This document shows positions 43,776 through 51,316 of a stretch of DNA of 64,000 nt, in pieces. The notes beneath the pieces are model-generated. The model was not told where the DNA came from and searched no databases. It saw only the letters and a list, made by a program, of their open reading frames with translations. The position numbers and the translations under genes were made by a program. The stretch is from assembly GCF_038452275.1 (NCBI RefSeq), contig NZ_CP141643.1, positions 62,001 to 126,000 of the forward strand. Direction: 5' to 3'. Within the stretch, counting starts at the first letter, position 1, and each line of letters starts with the position of its first letter. This DNA comes from Corynebacterium sp. BD556 (GTDB lineage Bacteria > Actinomycetota > Actinomycetes > Mycobacteriales > Mycobacteriaceae).

Positions 43776-45548
43776 ATGAAACGTGCACTTGGAGTAACCC
43801 TGGCGGCATGTGTCGTTGCAGCGTCAGCCGTGCCGGCGTCTGCGGCTGTGGGCTCAGCGACTGCCGCGTCTGATGGCCAGGCTGGAACCTGCCCGTCTGT
43901 GCAGATGATCGCAGTCAACGATGTGGCTGATTCTTCTCTCGGCCAGGCTGATGCTGGGTTCTTGGCTGATGTCGCGGCTCCCGTGTTGGTAGCTGCCAAT
44001 GGGCAAGAAACCTCGCCGGAGTCACTAGATGCTGGTTTTGTGGCACCGACACCGACACAGTCGGCGTCGGAGTCGGCGAATACGGGTGGGGATTGGAAGC
44101 CGGACGTGTGGGGAAGCACGGCATCTACTACCCCGAATTCCGGTGGGGATTGGAAGCCGGACGTCTGGGGTTCGGCTGCACCTGCCGCATCGCCAGCGGC
44201 GGTAGTAAACAAGGAGGCGACGCAGGAGGCTGCGCGTCAGCCGGAGAGCCTTGCTCCCACGACGTCTCCACGGGAGACGGTTGCGCCAGCTGCCTCTGAG
44301 TCCCCGGTGGTCGGACGCACCACTATCTCTGTGCAGTCGACGGATGACACCAGGGCCTACATTCCGGGTGTGACGGGACCGGATACGGTGCCGAACTACG
44401 ACGAGTCCATTCAGTCTGCTGTCGCAGACACGGAGGCTGTGCTTGCTGAGATCGACACCACGTGCCCAACCACCAAAATTGTCTTGATGGGTGTGGGGCA
44501 AGGCGCGCAGGTGGCCTCCATCGTGTCGAAGAAGATCGGCGCGGGCGAGGTATTCCCGGCAGAGAAGGTTCTGGGCGTGAGCCTATTTGCTGATCCGTCG
44601 CGCGCGGAGGATCAGCCCGTCGTGGCGTCGGGTGCGTCGGCCCCGGCAGGGGCGAGTGTTGATTGGGAGGTCCAGCCCGCACCGGGTGCGGGTGTGGCCA
44701 CGGCGACTGGTCACACGGCAGGTGCCCCGGACTCTGACTTTGGTGCTGTCGCGGATCGCACGGTGTCGTGGTGCGCGGAGGGGGATACCTCGTGTGCGCT
44801 TCCTGCTGGCGCACCACTGCGCACCCTGGTGGCAAATACCGCCGCAGGCACGGAGGGAAAGGCCCCGGAACATGCCCTGCGTCACGTCACTGATGTGCTC
44901 GCTCCAGCTGTGCTGTTGGGGTCGGTGGAAACCCTGGCCGAAGACGTCAACTTCGGCCCCGATGGGTTTACCTTTGACCGGGCGGCTAGTCCCGATGAGA
45001 CACTGATTGGGCGCATTGCCACTGAGTCGGACCGCGATGTGCCACAGTCCGAGATACAGCAGCGCCTGTTGGCATCGGGCATGAAGATCGGCGGTATGGC
45101 TCTCGCTGCAGGCGTGACTGTGGCTAAGGAGATGGTGCAGCCACAGAACATCGCCCAGATCGCGGCAGCGTCGGCTGTTTCACCGGCTGCGGGCGTGGGT
45201 GCTGCTCTGTTGATCGGTGGAGGGGCTGCGTTGGACCTAGTGTCGACGCGGACCTTTACAACAGGCGCGGCGCGACTGGCAGACGAGGCCCAAGCCCTGG
45301 GGATTGAGGATGAGGGGTTGGCCGAGGCGGCTGTGCAAGCCGTTGTGGGCACGGAGGTGTCGAAGTCCACGGGCTCGTACTCGACGACGCCGTCGACGCA
45401 GTCGGGTGACTCGGCAACCGACGCCACCACGGGGTGGCTGTTGGAGGTCGTAGGGGCCGAAATCGGCCGGAACTTGGGTTCTGCGCCGACGAGCGAGCCT
45501 GCCAGCTATGACACTGCAGCGATTCAGGCCGCGCTCAGGGAGGTTTGA
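43776..45548 (+). CDS. Cutinase-like secreted protein lacking the serine nucleophile
   Basis: A 590-residue exported protein with signal peptide (MKRALGVTLAACVVAASAVPASA). A Ser/Thr/Pro linker contains two copies of GGDWKPDVWGS, 19 residues apart. The middle domain resembles cutinase: C-P-S at the start, KIVLMGVGQGAQVASIVSKKIG at the elbow and CAEGDTSC, which in cutinases carries the catalytic Asp. At the elbow the expected GxSxG is GVGQG: Gly241 replaces Ser, so esterase activity should be absent. The C-terminal part (about 420-590) has hydrophobic Ala-rich helices. The next gene starts inside its stop codon. Confidence 0.72.
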   Translation: MKRALGVTLAACVVAASAVPASAAVGSATAASDGQAGTCPSVQMIAVNDVADSSLGQADAGFLADVAAPVLVAANGQETSPESLDAGFVAPTPTQSASESANTGGDWKPDVWGSTASTTPNSGGDWKPDVWGSAAPAASPAAVVNKEATQEAARQPESLAPTTSPRETVAPAASESPVVGRTTISVQSTDDTRAYIPGVTGPDTVPNYDESIQSAVADTEAVLAEIDTTCPTTKIVLMGVGQGAQVASIVSKKIGAGEVFPAEKVLGVSLFADPSRAEDQPVVASGASAPAGASVDWEVQPAPGAGVATATGHTAGAPDSDFGAVADRTVSWCAEGDTSCALPAGAPLRTLVANTAAGTEGKAPEHALRHVTDVLAPAVLLGSVETLAEDVNFGPDGFTFDRAASPDETLIGRIATESDRDVPQSEIQQRLLASGMKIGGMALAAGVTVAKEMVQPQNIAQIAAASAVSPAAGVGAALLIGGGAALDLVSTRTFTTGAARLADEAQALGIEDEGLAEAAVQAVVGTEVSKSTGSYSTTPSTQSGDSATDATTGWLLEVVGAEIGRNLGSAPTSEPASYDTAAIQAALREV

Positions 45549-46192
45549 TGACGACCATCACGGCTAGTCGACGCGATCAGCTAACGGAGGCGACACCGCG
45601 CATGAAAGTGGACTCACACACGCACCAAGCCTTGCCCATCGCCGAAGAGAAGTTGTGGGATGGGCGTGGGCGCGCGCCTGTGGTGTGGGCGGTCGGTGCT
45701 CATGGCGGTGCCGGGGCGTCGACGCTGGCGCAGGTGTTTGCCCCGGTGGGTGACGCCGGGGCACGGTGGCCAGCTCACGACGAGTTCGGGTTGTGCGTTG
45801 TGGTGTGCCGCTCGACGCGCACTGGCCTGGACGCTGCACAGTCAGCGGTGCTGCAGGCACAAAGCGGCCACGCAGGTAACTGCGAGGTCTTAGGCGTGGT
45901 CATCGTTGCGGATGCTCCGGGCAAAACACCAAAGTCGCTGGCGCACCGTGAAAGCGTTCTAGAGGAGCTGACCACGGTATGGCGGGTGCCATATGTGCCT
46001 GGCATCCGGGAAAACGACATCGAGGACCTGGCCGTGTGGCAACCGACGTCTGACGCGGACGAGGTCGCTGGACGGGGTAGGAAACGCGCCAAAAAGCAAC
46101 CGGTCACGGCGGCAGTACCGCAGGTGCTGGCTGATCGTGGCGACGACATTTTCCGCGCGGCATTTGCTGCTCATTCTGATAAGGACAAGTAA
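45548..46192 (+). CDS. DUF6668-like degenerate P-loop protein
   Basis: A 214-residue cytoplasmic protein whose core VVWAVGAHGGAGASTLAQVF aligns with the KGGxGKST loop of ParA/MinD ATPases, but both lysines are missing (His and Ala instead). Later strands (GLCVVVCRSTRTGLDAAQSAV, EVLGVVIVADAPGKTPKSL) also fit the ParA-like fold. This pattern I associate with DUF6668 proteins of actinobacterial conjugative elements. ATP hydrolysis is doubtful. Its ATG overlaps the previous stop and its stop overlaps the next start, so it is translated in tight coupling. Confidence 0.7.
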   Translation: MTTITASRRDQLTEATPRMKVDSHTHQALPIAEEKLWDGRGRAPVVWAVGAHGGAGASTLAQVFAPVGDAGARWPAHDEFGLCVVVCRSTRTGLDAAQSAVLQAQSGHAGNCEVLGVVIVADAPGKTPKSLAHRESVLEELTTVWRVPYVPGIRENDIEDLAVWQPTSDADEVAGRGRKRAKKQPVTAAVPQVLADRGDDIFRAAFAAHSDKDK

Positions 46193-46476
46193 TGAAACTT
46201 TCGACCATGCCCTACCTGATTCTTGCTCAGATGCCGGGGCAAAACATCCAACCACAGGCACCCGCAGAGTTCTCTTCGAAGTTCGACCGCTTGTTGAATC
46301 TCGCAATGTATATCGGCATTGGCGTGGCCATCATCGGCGTCATTGTTGCTGGCGCGTCGATGGTGTTGTCGCGACAGCAGGGCAGTAGTGAGGAGGCTAC
46401 CAGCATGGCACTGCGCATTGGCATCGGTTCCATGGTCATTGGTGGCGCGGGCGCGATTGTCGCGGCGATGCTATGA
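46192..46476 (+). CDS. Small two-helix membrane protein, pilin-like (copy 1)
   Basis: A 94-residue protein with an N-terminal hydrophilic/Pro-Gln segment and two membrane helices (AMYIGIGVAIIGVIVAGASMVL and IGSMVIGGAGAIVAAML). The size, paired Gly-rich helices and context resemble VirB2/TrbC-like subunits of type IV secretion systems, but without sequence comparison this is inference. Starts by TAATG overlap with the preceding gene and overlaps the next by ATGA. A clear paralogue of the following gene (NLAMYIGIGVAI against DLAMYIALGLSI). Confidence 0.65.
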   Translation: MKLSTMPYLILAQMPGQNIQPQAPAEFSSKFDRLLNLAMYIGIGVAIIGVIVAGASMVLSRQQGSSEEATSMALRIGIGSMVIGGAGAIVAAML

Positions 46477-46739
46477 CACTGATCGCCCAGCCACCAACCA
46501 GCACCTGGGTGCCGGAAGAAGCAGTAGGCGAGATCACCCGTTGGCTGGACCTCGCGATGTATATCGCACTGGGATTGTCGATCCTCGCTGTGCTGGGCTT
46601 CGGAGCGTTGCTCGTCGCTGACCGAAATCGCGGCGAGCCCGTCAGTGCGACCGCTCCGCACATGCGCGGCCTGCAGATCGCACTAGGTGTGTTCATCATC
46701 TCCAGTGCGGGCACCCTGGCCAGCTGGATCGTGACGTAA
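46473..46739 (+). CDS. Small two-helix membrane protein, pilin-like (copy 2)
   Basis: An 88-residue paralogue of the preceding gene: acidic N-terminus, helix 1 LAMYIALGLSILAVLGFGALLV, a short basic loop (DRNRGE), helix 2 QIALGVFIISSAGTLASWIV. Overlaps its neighbour by 4 bases (ATGA). A tandem pair of such proteins implies a two-component membrane assembly. Function not established. Confidence 0.65.
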   Translation: MTLIAQPPTSTWVPEEAVGEITRWLDLAMYIALGLSILAVLGFGALLVADRNRGEPVSATAPHMRGLQIALGVFIISSAGTLASWIVT

Positions 46740-46784
46740 ACCCTTCCCAACCCATTTCCAAACAACCGACAGCAAGGACAGACA

Positions 46785-47438
46785 ATGACACACCAACGGC
46801 ACCGTCGAGTGGCCGCACTTACCATCGCATGCGCTGTGGGAATGGGCCTTACGGCCTGTTCGTCAGATGGCAGATCACCGCAGGAGACCACCCAGGAACA
46901 GCCAGCTGTAGACGTGACGTCAGCGCCTGCTGAAACCCAATGGGTGGTTGGCCCAGCCGGGTTGTCCTATCCGGTTAGCGAGGTCGCGGGACCGAAAGAA
47001 CAGGCGGCCGTGCCCCACGGTTTTGAGCCGTCACCCCAGGGCGCGGTCGTTGCCGCGATTGTCTCCCAGGTGTTCATGGCAGGCGCGGATGACGAAATGT
47101 GGCCGGAAGTCTCCCAAACCCTGATTGAACCCGGCCTTGGGCGCAATCAGTGGGCCCAAGCACGCGGGTTGATGAGTGTCAGTGATCAGCCGATGGACAA
47201 CCCCCCGGTGTTTAAGGGGTTCCGGGTCTCAGACTATTCAGAGACGGACGCGGTCGTCATGCTCGCCGTCGAGTATCCAACGGTAGGTCTGGCCGCGATG
47301 CCAGTTCAACTGTCACGGGCTTCTGGTGATTGGAAGGTGGTCCTTCCCACTCAGGAAGACGCACCCGATCTTCAGGAGCTCAGTGCAGAAGACTTCGACA
47401 GCAACTTCACCGCATTCGGCCCGAAGGAGGGGCAGTAA
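46785..47438 (+). CDS. Lipoprotein of the envelope module (copy 1)
   Basis: A 217-residue lipoprotein: basic N-terminus, hydrophobic stretch, lipobox GLTAC (Cys25). The mature domain includes SPQGAVVAAIVSQVFMAGADDEMW and a C-terminal strand set (SGDWKVVLPT) seen also in the next gene, so the two share a domain (I associate the pattern with the DUF8175-type proteins of actinobacterial conjugation loci). Its stop overlaps the next ATG (TAATG). Confidence 0.7.
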   Translation: MTHQRHRRVAALTIACAVGMGLTACSSDGRSPQETTQEQPAVDVTSAPAETQWVVGPAGLSYPVSEVAGPKEQAAVPHGFEPSPQGAVVAAIVSQVFMAGADDEMWPEVSQTLIEPGLGRNQWAQARGLMSVSDQPMDNPPVFKGFRVSDYSETDAVVMLAVEYPTVGLAAMPVQLSRASGDWKVVLPTQEDAPDLQELSAEDFDSNFTAFGPKEGQ

Positions 47439-48322
47439 TGAGCATTCGTAAGACAGCTGTCCTGGCGACAATCATGGTCCCCATCCTTCTGCTCGTCGGC
47501 TGTGGTAAGAGCATGGACTCGCCTGTTGCCAATGCACCAGCATCTAGTTCCGTTCCCACGACTTCAGAAACAACTGCCGAAGGCACTGGCGACGCCCCGG
47601 GCGCACGTGTCGGCAGCACGCAGCGCAGCTGGCCAGATGAACTGGGAAACCGCATTGACGAAGCGCACACTCAACCGGGTCAGTACAGCGTCGATATTTT
47701 AGGCAGGCCGGTGTGGACGCCGAATAATGACCAAGGAGACTTGCCGAACGAGGGTGCCCTGGAACGACAGGCCAATCCGGAACGCTGCGCGCCGCCCATG
47801 CCGCAGTTGGACGGGAAAACCCAGATCCAATACCTCAATGGCCGGTACCTTGTCGTTAACGACAAGTATGGGCCGTCTCGTCTCGAAGAAGGCGTCCCGG
47901 TTGGCTACTCGCCAGACCCATTCGGTGCGGTCATTGCTGCTATGAACCAGATGGGTTACGGCCTGTATGCACAAGGCGATGAGATTGGTTACAAGATCGA
48001 CGAAAAATTGTGGTCAACGTCGCAGACTGCTGCTGACGAACGGGCCTTTTTGCAGCAGGACCGCCGCCCACCTAGCGAAAACGCCCGTGCATTGATGGTG
48101 CCTGCAGCTGCTGGAGTTCGCTTCCAAGCTTGCTCGGAGAGCGTTGCCACCATCGACGTGGCGATCCAAGCTGGGCCAGAAGAACCGTACGTTGTGGCGA
48201 GGGTTCCTATGATCTGGAAAGAAGGTGATTGGAGGGCTGACTTCACAGGGATCGCTGATGATCAGATGAATCAGGCTGATGTCACTAGTTTGGATAGTTT
48301 CGAGACGGTGACCTACCAGTGA
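47438..48322 (+). CDS. Lipoprotein of the envelope module (copy 2)
   Basis: A 294-residue lipoprotein with lipobox LLVGC (Cys22 region) after a hydrophobic stretch, a Ser/Thr/Ala linker, a Cys-containing segment (NPERCAPPMPQLDGKTQIQY) and a domain related to the previous gene (DPFGAVIAAMNQMGYGLYAQGDEI; EGDWRADFTG). The start is ATG 47438, overlapping the previous stop; a longer frame lies inside the previous gene. Its own stop overlaps the GTG of the interrupted gene that follows. Confidence 0.72.
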   Translation: MSIRKTAVLATIMVPILLLVGCGKSMDSPVANAPASSSVPTTSETTAEGTGDAPGARVGSTQRSWPDELGNRIDEAHTQPGQYSVDILGRPVWTPNNDQGDLPNEGALERQANPERCAPPMPQLDGKTQIQYLNGRYLVVNDKYGPSRLEEGVPVGYSPDPFGAVIAAMNQMGYGLYAQGDEIGYKIDEKLWSTSQTAADERAFLQQDRRPPSENARALMVPAAAGVRFQACSESVATIDVAIQAGPEEPYVVARVPMIWKEGDWRADFTGIADDQMNQADVTSLDSFETVTYQ

Positions 48323-48457
48323 CGGCTCGGTGCGTGAATCGATGGGCCGCCGTGGTGATGGCCGCAGTGGCTCTCCTGCTTACTGCCCCCATGGCAGGTG
48401 CACAGGAAGAAGCCAGCGTTTACGAGGGTCTGAACCCCGGAAAGTGGACACGGAGTT

Positions 48458-49360
48458 TTAATCAGATGCGGTTTTGAGTATAGCTGTTTCGGAAGATTCA
48501 AAGGCGTTCGGCGAACGATAGCCGCACCTCGAGTGCAGGCGTTTGGTGTTGTAGCGACTGCACCATTGGAACACGTCCCGGCGACACACCAGCTGACTGG
48601 CGAAAACAGGTGCATCTTGAAGGACTTCCCGTTTCAACGTGGCGTTGAACGACTCCGCCAGAGAATTATCCGCGCTGGTACCAATTGCTCCCATCGATTG
48701 GGTAACACCGAGACGTTCACATAGTCTTCGGTACCGATCAGAGGTGTATACACTGCCATGATCGGAGTGGAAAATCGCTCCGTCAAGCCCGCCACGGATC
48801 CCGTAAGCCATCATCAAAGCCTCTTCAACTAACTCCGTACGCATGTGGACGGCGATCGCGAAACCGGTCAACTGCCGCGAGTAGCAGTCGATGACCGTCG
48901 CCAGGTACATATTCGACCCATCTGCAATCGGGAGGTAGGTGATATCGCCGACGTAGACCGTGTTTGGTTTCTCCGCGGTGAAACGGCGTGCGAGCAGATC
49001 CGGAAACGTCGGAGCGCGTTTCGCAGACACCGTGGTCTTTACGCGGCGTTTCTTGGTGTAGCCGAACAATTCCATCTGGCGCATCAGCCTGGCGGTGCGC
49101 TTGTGATTGAGGCGATCATCGCTGGTCGGATCCGAGTTGATGGCCGCTGTGATGCGTTTCGCCCCGTAACAGCCGTTCTCAGCTGTGAACACGGCCTTGA
49201 TCCTCGCTCCCAGCGCCGCGTCAGCGACGAGGCGTCGCCGGCGGGCAGGAGCAGCAGATTTCCACTTGTAGTAGGAGGACCGGTTGATCTTCAGGACCTC
49301 ACATAACCGCTTGACCTCGTAGAAGTCTCGGTGGTCATCAACGAACTGAAAGCGGTTCAC
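48458..49360 (-). CDS. IS3-family transposase OrfB (DDE)
   Basis: A 300-residue integrase-core transposase. The helical HTH_21-type segment (YGAKRITAAIN) precedes the DDE catalytic core: D in GDITYLP, D in HSDHGSVYTS, E in AESFNATLKRE. It starts with a GTG that overlaps the orfA TGA (GTGA), so it is made by coupling or as a frameshifted OrfAB fusion, as in other IS3 members. Intact, so the element may be active. Confidence 0.93.
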   Translation of the reverse strand: MNRFQFVDDHRDFYEVKRLCEVLKINRSSYYKWKSAAPARRRRLVADAALGARIKAVFTAENGCYGAKRITAAINSDPTSDDRLNHKRTARLMRQMELFGYTKKRRVKTTVSAKRAPTFPDLLARRFTAEKPNTVYVGDITYLPIADGSNMYLATVIDCYSRQLTGFAIAVHMRTELVEEALMMAYGIRGGLDGAIFHSDHGSVYTSDRYRRLCERLGVTQSMGAIGTSADNSLAESFNATLKREVLQDAPVFASQLVCRRDVFQWCSRYNTKRLHSRCGYRSPNAFESSETAILKTASD

Positions 49361-49698
49361 CAGTTCGTCTCTTCCGCGAAATATTTGGCCGCCTTGCGCA
49401 GGATCTCTCGTTCTTCCCGTAGCGTGGCGTTTTCGCGTTCCAGCATGCGGATGCGTTCGGCATCGGAGAGTCCTTGAGCAGGAGTACGTTCGCTGTTGGC
49501 TGCGGCGATCGGGCTGGCGACTTTTTCACCGTTGGCGTTGGTTTTGGTGCCGGTGCCGAAGGCGTCGAGCCAGGTGCGCAGGGAGTTGCGGTTGACCCCG
49601 AGATCGGAGGCGATCGCGTTGATCGTGGCTCCAGGGGTCGACTCGTACAACGTCACTGCGTCACGCTTAAACTGCTCGGTGTAGGTCTTGCGTGGCAT
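49357..49698 (-). CDS. IS3-family transposase OrfA
   Basis: A 113-residue HTH protein from ATG 49698 (MPRKTYTEQFKRDAVTLYES), with helix-turn-helix TINAIASDLGVNRNSLRTWL and a C-terminal leucine zipper (RIRMLERENATLREEREILRKA) used for multimerisation in IS3 elements. An upstream in-frame start at 49716 lies outside the family pattern. It overlaps orfB by 4 bases. Confidence 0.92.
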   Translation of the reverse strand: MPRKTYTEQFKRDAVTLYESTPGATINAIASDLGVNRNSLRTWLDAFGTGTKTNANGEKVASPIAAANSERTPAQGLSDAERIRMLERENATLREEREILRKAAKYFAEETNW

Positions 49699-49967
49699 GG
49701 TGGAAAGGTACCTCACTTCCCCAGCGAAATGCTGGTTTCAGCGTGTCCACCACCAAGGGGTCAGGTCCCCCTGAGGCCATCGCCGCCTATGATCAAGCAG
49801 TCGGCGCAGGCTATACCTCACCAACCGATACCGTCGTACAGCAAGCAGCTAACCAACCGGCCACCGCCTACGAGCAGACCGCCACCGTGCCTGAGCAACA
49901 GCAGGGCCTAACCCTCTAAACCAGCACCCGCCGTGCGGGCACGAGGACGGTGAGCCTGCCTGCGGTG

Positions 49968-51059
49968 CTAGAGCTCCGGGCTATCAGTGTCGTGGGCCTT
50001 GTGGCCACCGGCTTCGTCAGCATGTCTGTCTGGCTGCTCACCAGGTTGGTGGCCAGAGAGCTGTTGGTGCAACCGCGCAACCGGATCATCCTCGGCTGCT
50101 GCTGGTGGTGGTGGCAGGTGGCCGGTGGTCAGCAACACCTGCTGGGCTATACGCTCAGCAGGGGACCGAGCATCTTGGCTAGCAATCGGTGTGGTCGTGG
50201 GCTGGGTTTCGATTTGGCGCTGAATACTGAGGCGTTGGCGCTGGAAGGCGGCTATCGCCGCAGGCGTCGGCGCGGCTGGTGCCTTCGGTACCTGGCGCCT
50301 CGGATCATCCGGAAAGGCCTGGATGTCTTTGACCTGGGCCACCCACTCACGCAGCGCTGCTGGATTAGCAGCATCAGGCAGGAGTGTGATAAAAGAAAAC
50401 CGCTCCAGAAACCGGCCAAACCACTGGCCACTTTCATGATCCTGGTGGGTGATCGTGCGCCGGTACGCCATCGCTGCAATATCCGGAAGCCACAAGTTGT
50501 TGTCAGTGGTCGGCGAAGTAAATTGAAGCGATAATTCATAAGGAATTAGCCGCTGGTCTTGCAGGCGTTTAAACGTCGCCCGGTCAGCATTATTGTCTTT
50601 CTGATTACGCCGGGCTTCAGTAACAAACCCGCGAAGATTGGGGTCTGCATCCGACAGCGAAGTAAATAGCTCAGCGAGGACTTCTTGGCGAGCAGCCTCC
50701 AACGCTGCATCACTGGCATCAGTGACCTCGGTGGTGTGGACAATTACATTCATGGTCGGCTGGTCATTCATAAACGCCAGCAACTGCTCTACCGTGTCAG
50801 TCTGCCCATCACGTAGTGCTTCGGTGGTATGCCAGTAGTCGTTGCCCACAATCTCGAAGAGGGCCGAACGATAGGAATCAATCTCGCTTGCCTGGCACAG
50901 AAAGACCGCCACGGAGTAGAATCCATATTCTCCGTGTGCGCCATCACGGCGGAAAGTCTCGTCAAGGTACGCAAGTGTCTGTTCATCGCTGAGTTTGGCG
51001 ATAAAGGCGTCATATTGCTCGGACATAGGGTCGGGGCGATGTCGACGCGAACGTGCCAT
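49968..51059 (-). CDS. DUF3800-like protein
   Basis: A 363-residue cytoplasmic protein. The N-terminal region LAYLDETFRRDGAHGEYGFYSVAVFL and later DNNLWLPDIAAMAYRRTIT resemble the YxDESG and LQxADxIA positions of DUF3800 proteins (RNase H-like fold, unknown function, common on mobile elements). The match is by eye and weak. The C-terminal 120 residues are Pro/Ala/Gln-rich and disordered-looking. The ATG at 51059 or 51026 could start it. Converges on the interrupted gene and lies downstream of the relaxase on the same strand. Confidence 0.5.
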   Translation of the reverse strand: MARSRRHRPDPMSEQYDAFIAKLSDEQTLAYLDETFRRDGAHGEYGFYSVAVFLCQASEIDSYRSALFEIVGNDYWHTTEALRDGQTDTVEQLLAFMNDQPTMNVIVHTTEVTDASDAALEAARQEVLAELFTSLSDADPNLRGFVTEARRNQKDNNADRATFKRLQDQRLIPYELSLQFTSPTTDNNLWLPDIAAMAYRRTITHQDHESGQWFGRFLERFSFITLLPDAANPAALREWVAQVKDIQAFPDDPRRQVPKAPAAPTPAAIAAFQRQRLSIQRQIETQPTTTPIASQDARSPAERIAQQVLLTTGHLPPPPAAAEDDPVARLHQQLSGHQPGEQPDRHADEAGGHKAHDTDSPEL

Positions 51060-51316
51060 TCCCCAGGGCCTTTCTGCCTTCCAACCAAAATCTTGACAAT
51101 CCTAGCACGGCTGATACACTAGGTGCCGAGGACAAAGGGGCCTGATCGTTAACTGAGATTATCGAAAGGGACCCTGGTCCACGTCTGATGGCTTTCTGGT
51201 GACGCGGGGAGTCAGGTGCTGCGGCCGGCGTGGATTGTCTTAGAAGGTCGAACCCACCGCATCCGGTGGGTTTTCGCTTTTCCATGAACACCACACTGAG
51301 TTCCGTCTGGGGGTGG

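Larger units (their letters stand above)
48431..49763 (-). mobile_element. IS3-family insertion sequence (copy 1)
   Basis: 1333 bp with terminal inverted repeats: left TGAACCCCGGAAAGTGGACA, right (reverse complement) TGACCCCTTGGTGGTGGACA, ending in TGA/TCA. Flanked by GGTC on both sides (48427-48430, 49764-49767), a 4-bp target duplication. Contains orfA and orfB in the usual overlapping arrangement, on the minus strand. A second copy starts at 63285. Confidence 0.9.
48319..49919 (+). pseudogene. Secreted small protein gene interrupted by IS3-family element
   Basis: The gene starts at GTG 48319, overlapping the previous stop (GTGA), and encodes a signal peptide (VVMAAVALLLTAPMAGAQ) before it is broken at 48430 by the IS. 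The remainder lies at 49768-49919. Removing the IS and one copy of the 4-base duplication GGTC joins ...SVYEG to PPEAIAAYDQAVGAG... in the same frame and ends at a TAA, giving an 87-residue secreted protein with a Gln/Ala/Thr-rich tail. Function unknown; last member of the envelope module in the window. Confidence 0.8.

Noticed and set aside
49950..50534. 194-codon open frame on the plus strand
   Set aside because: Antisense to the Pro/Ala/Gln-rich C-terminal part of the DUF3800-like gene.
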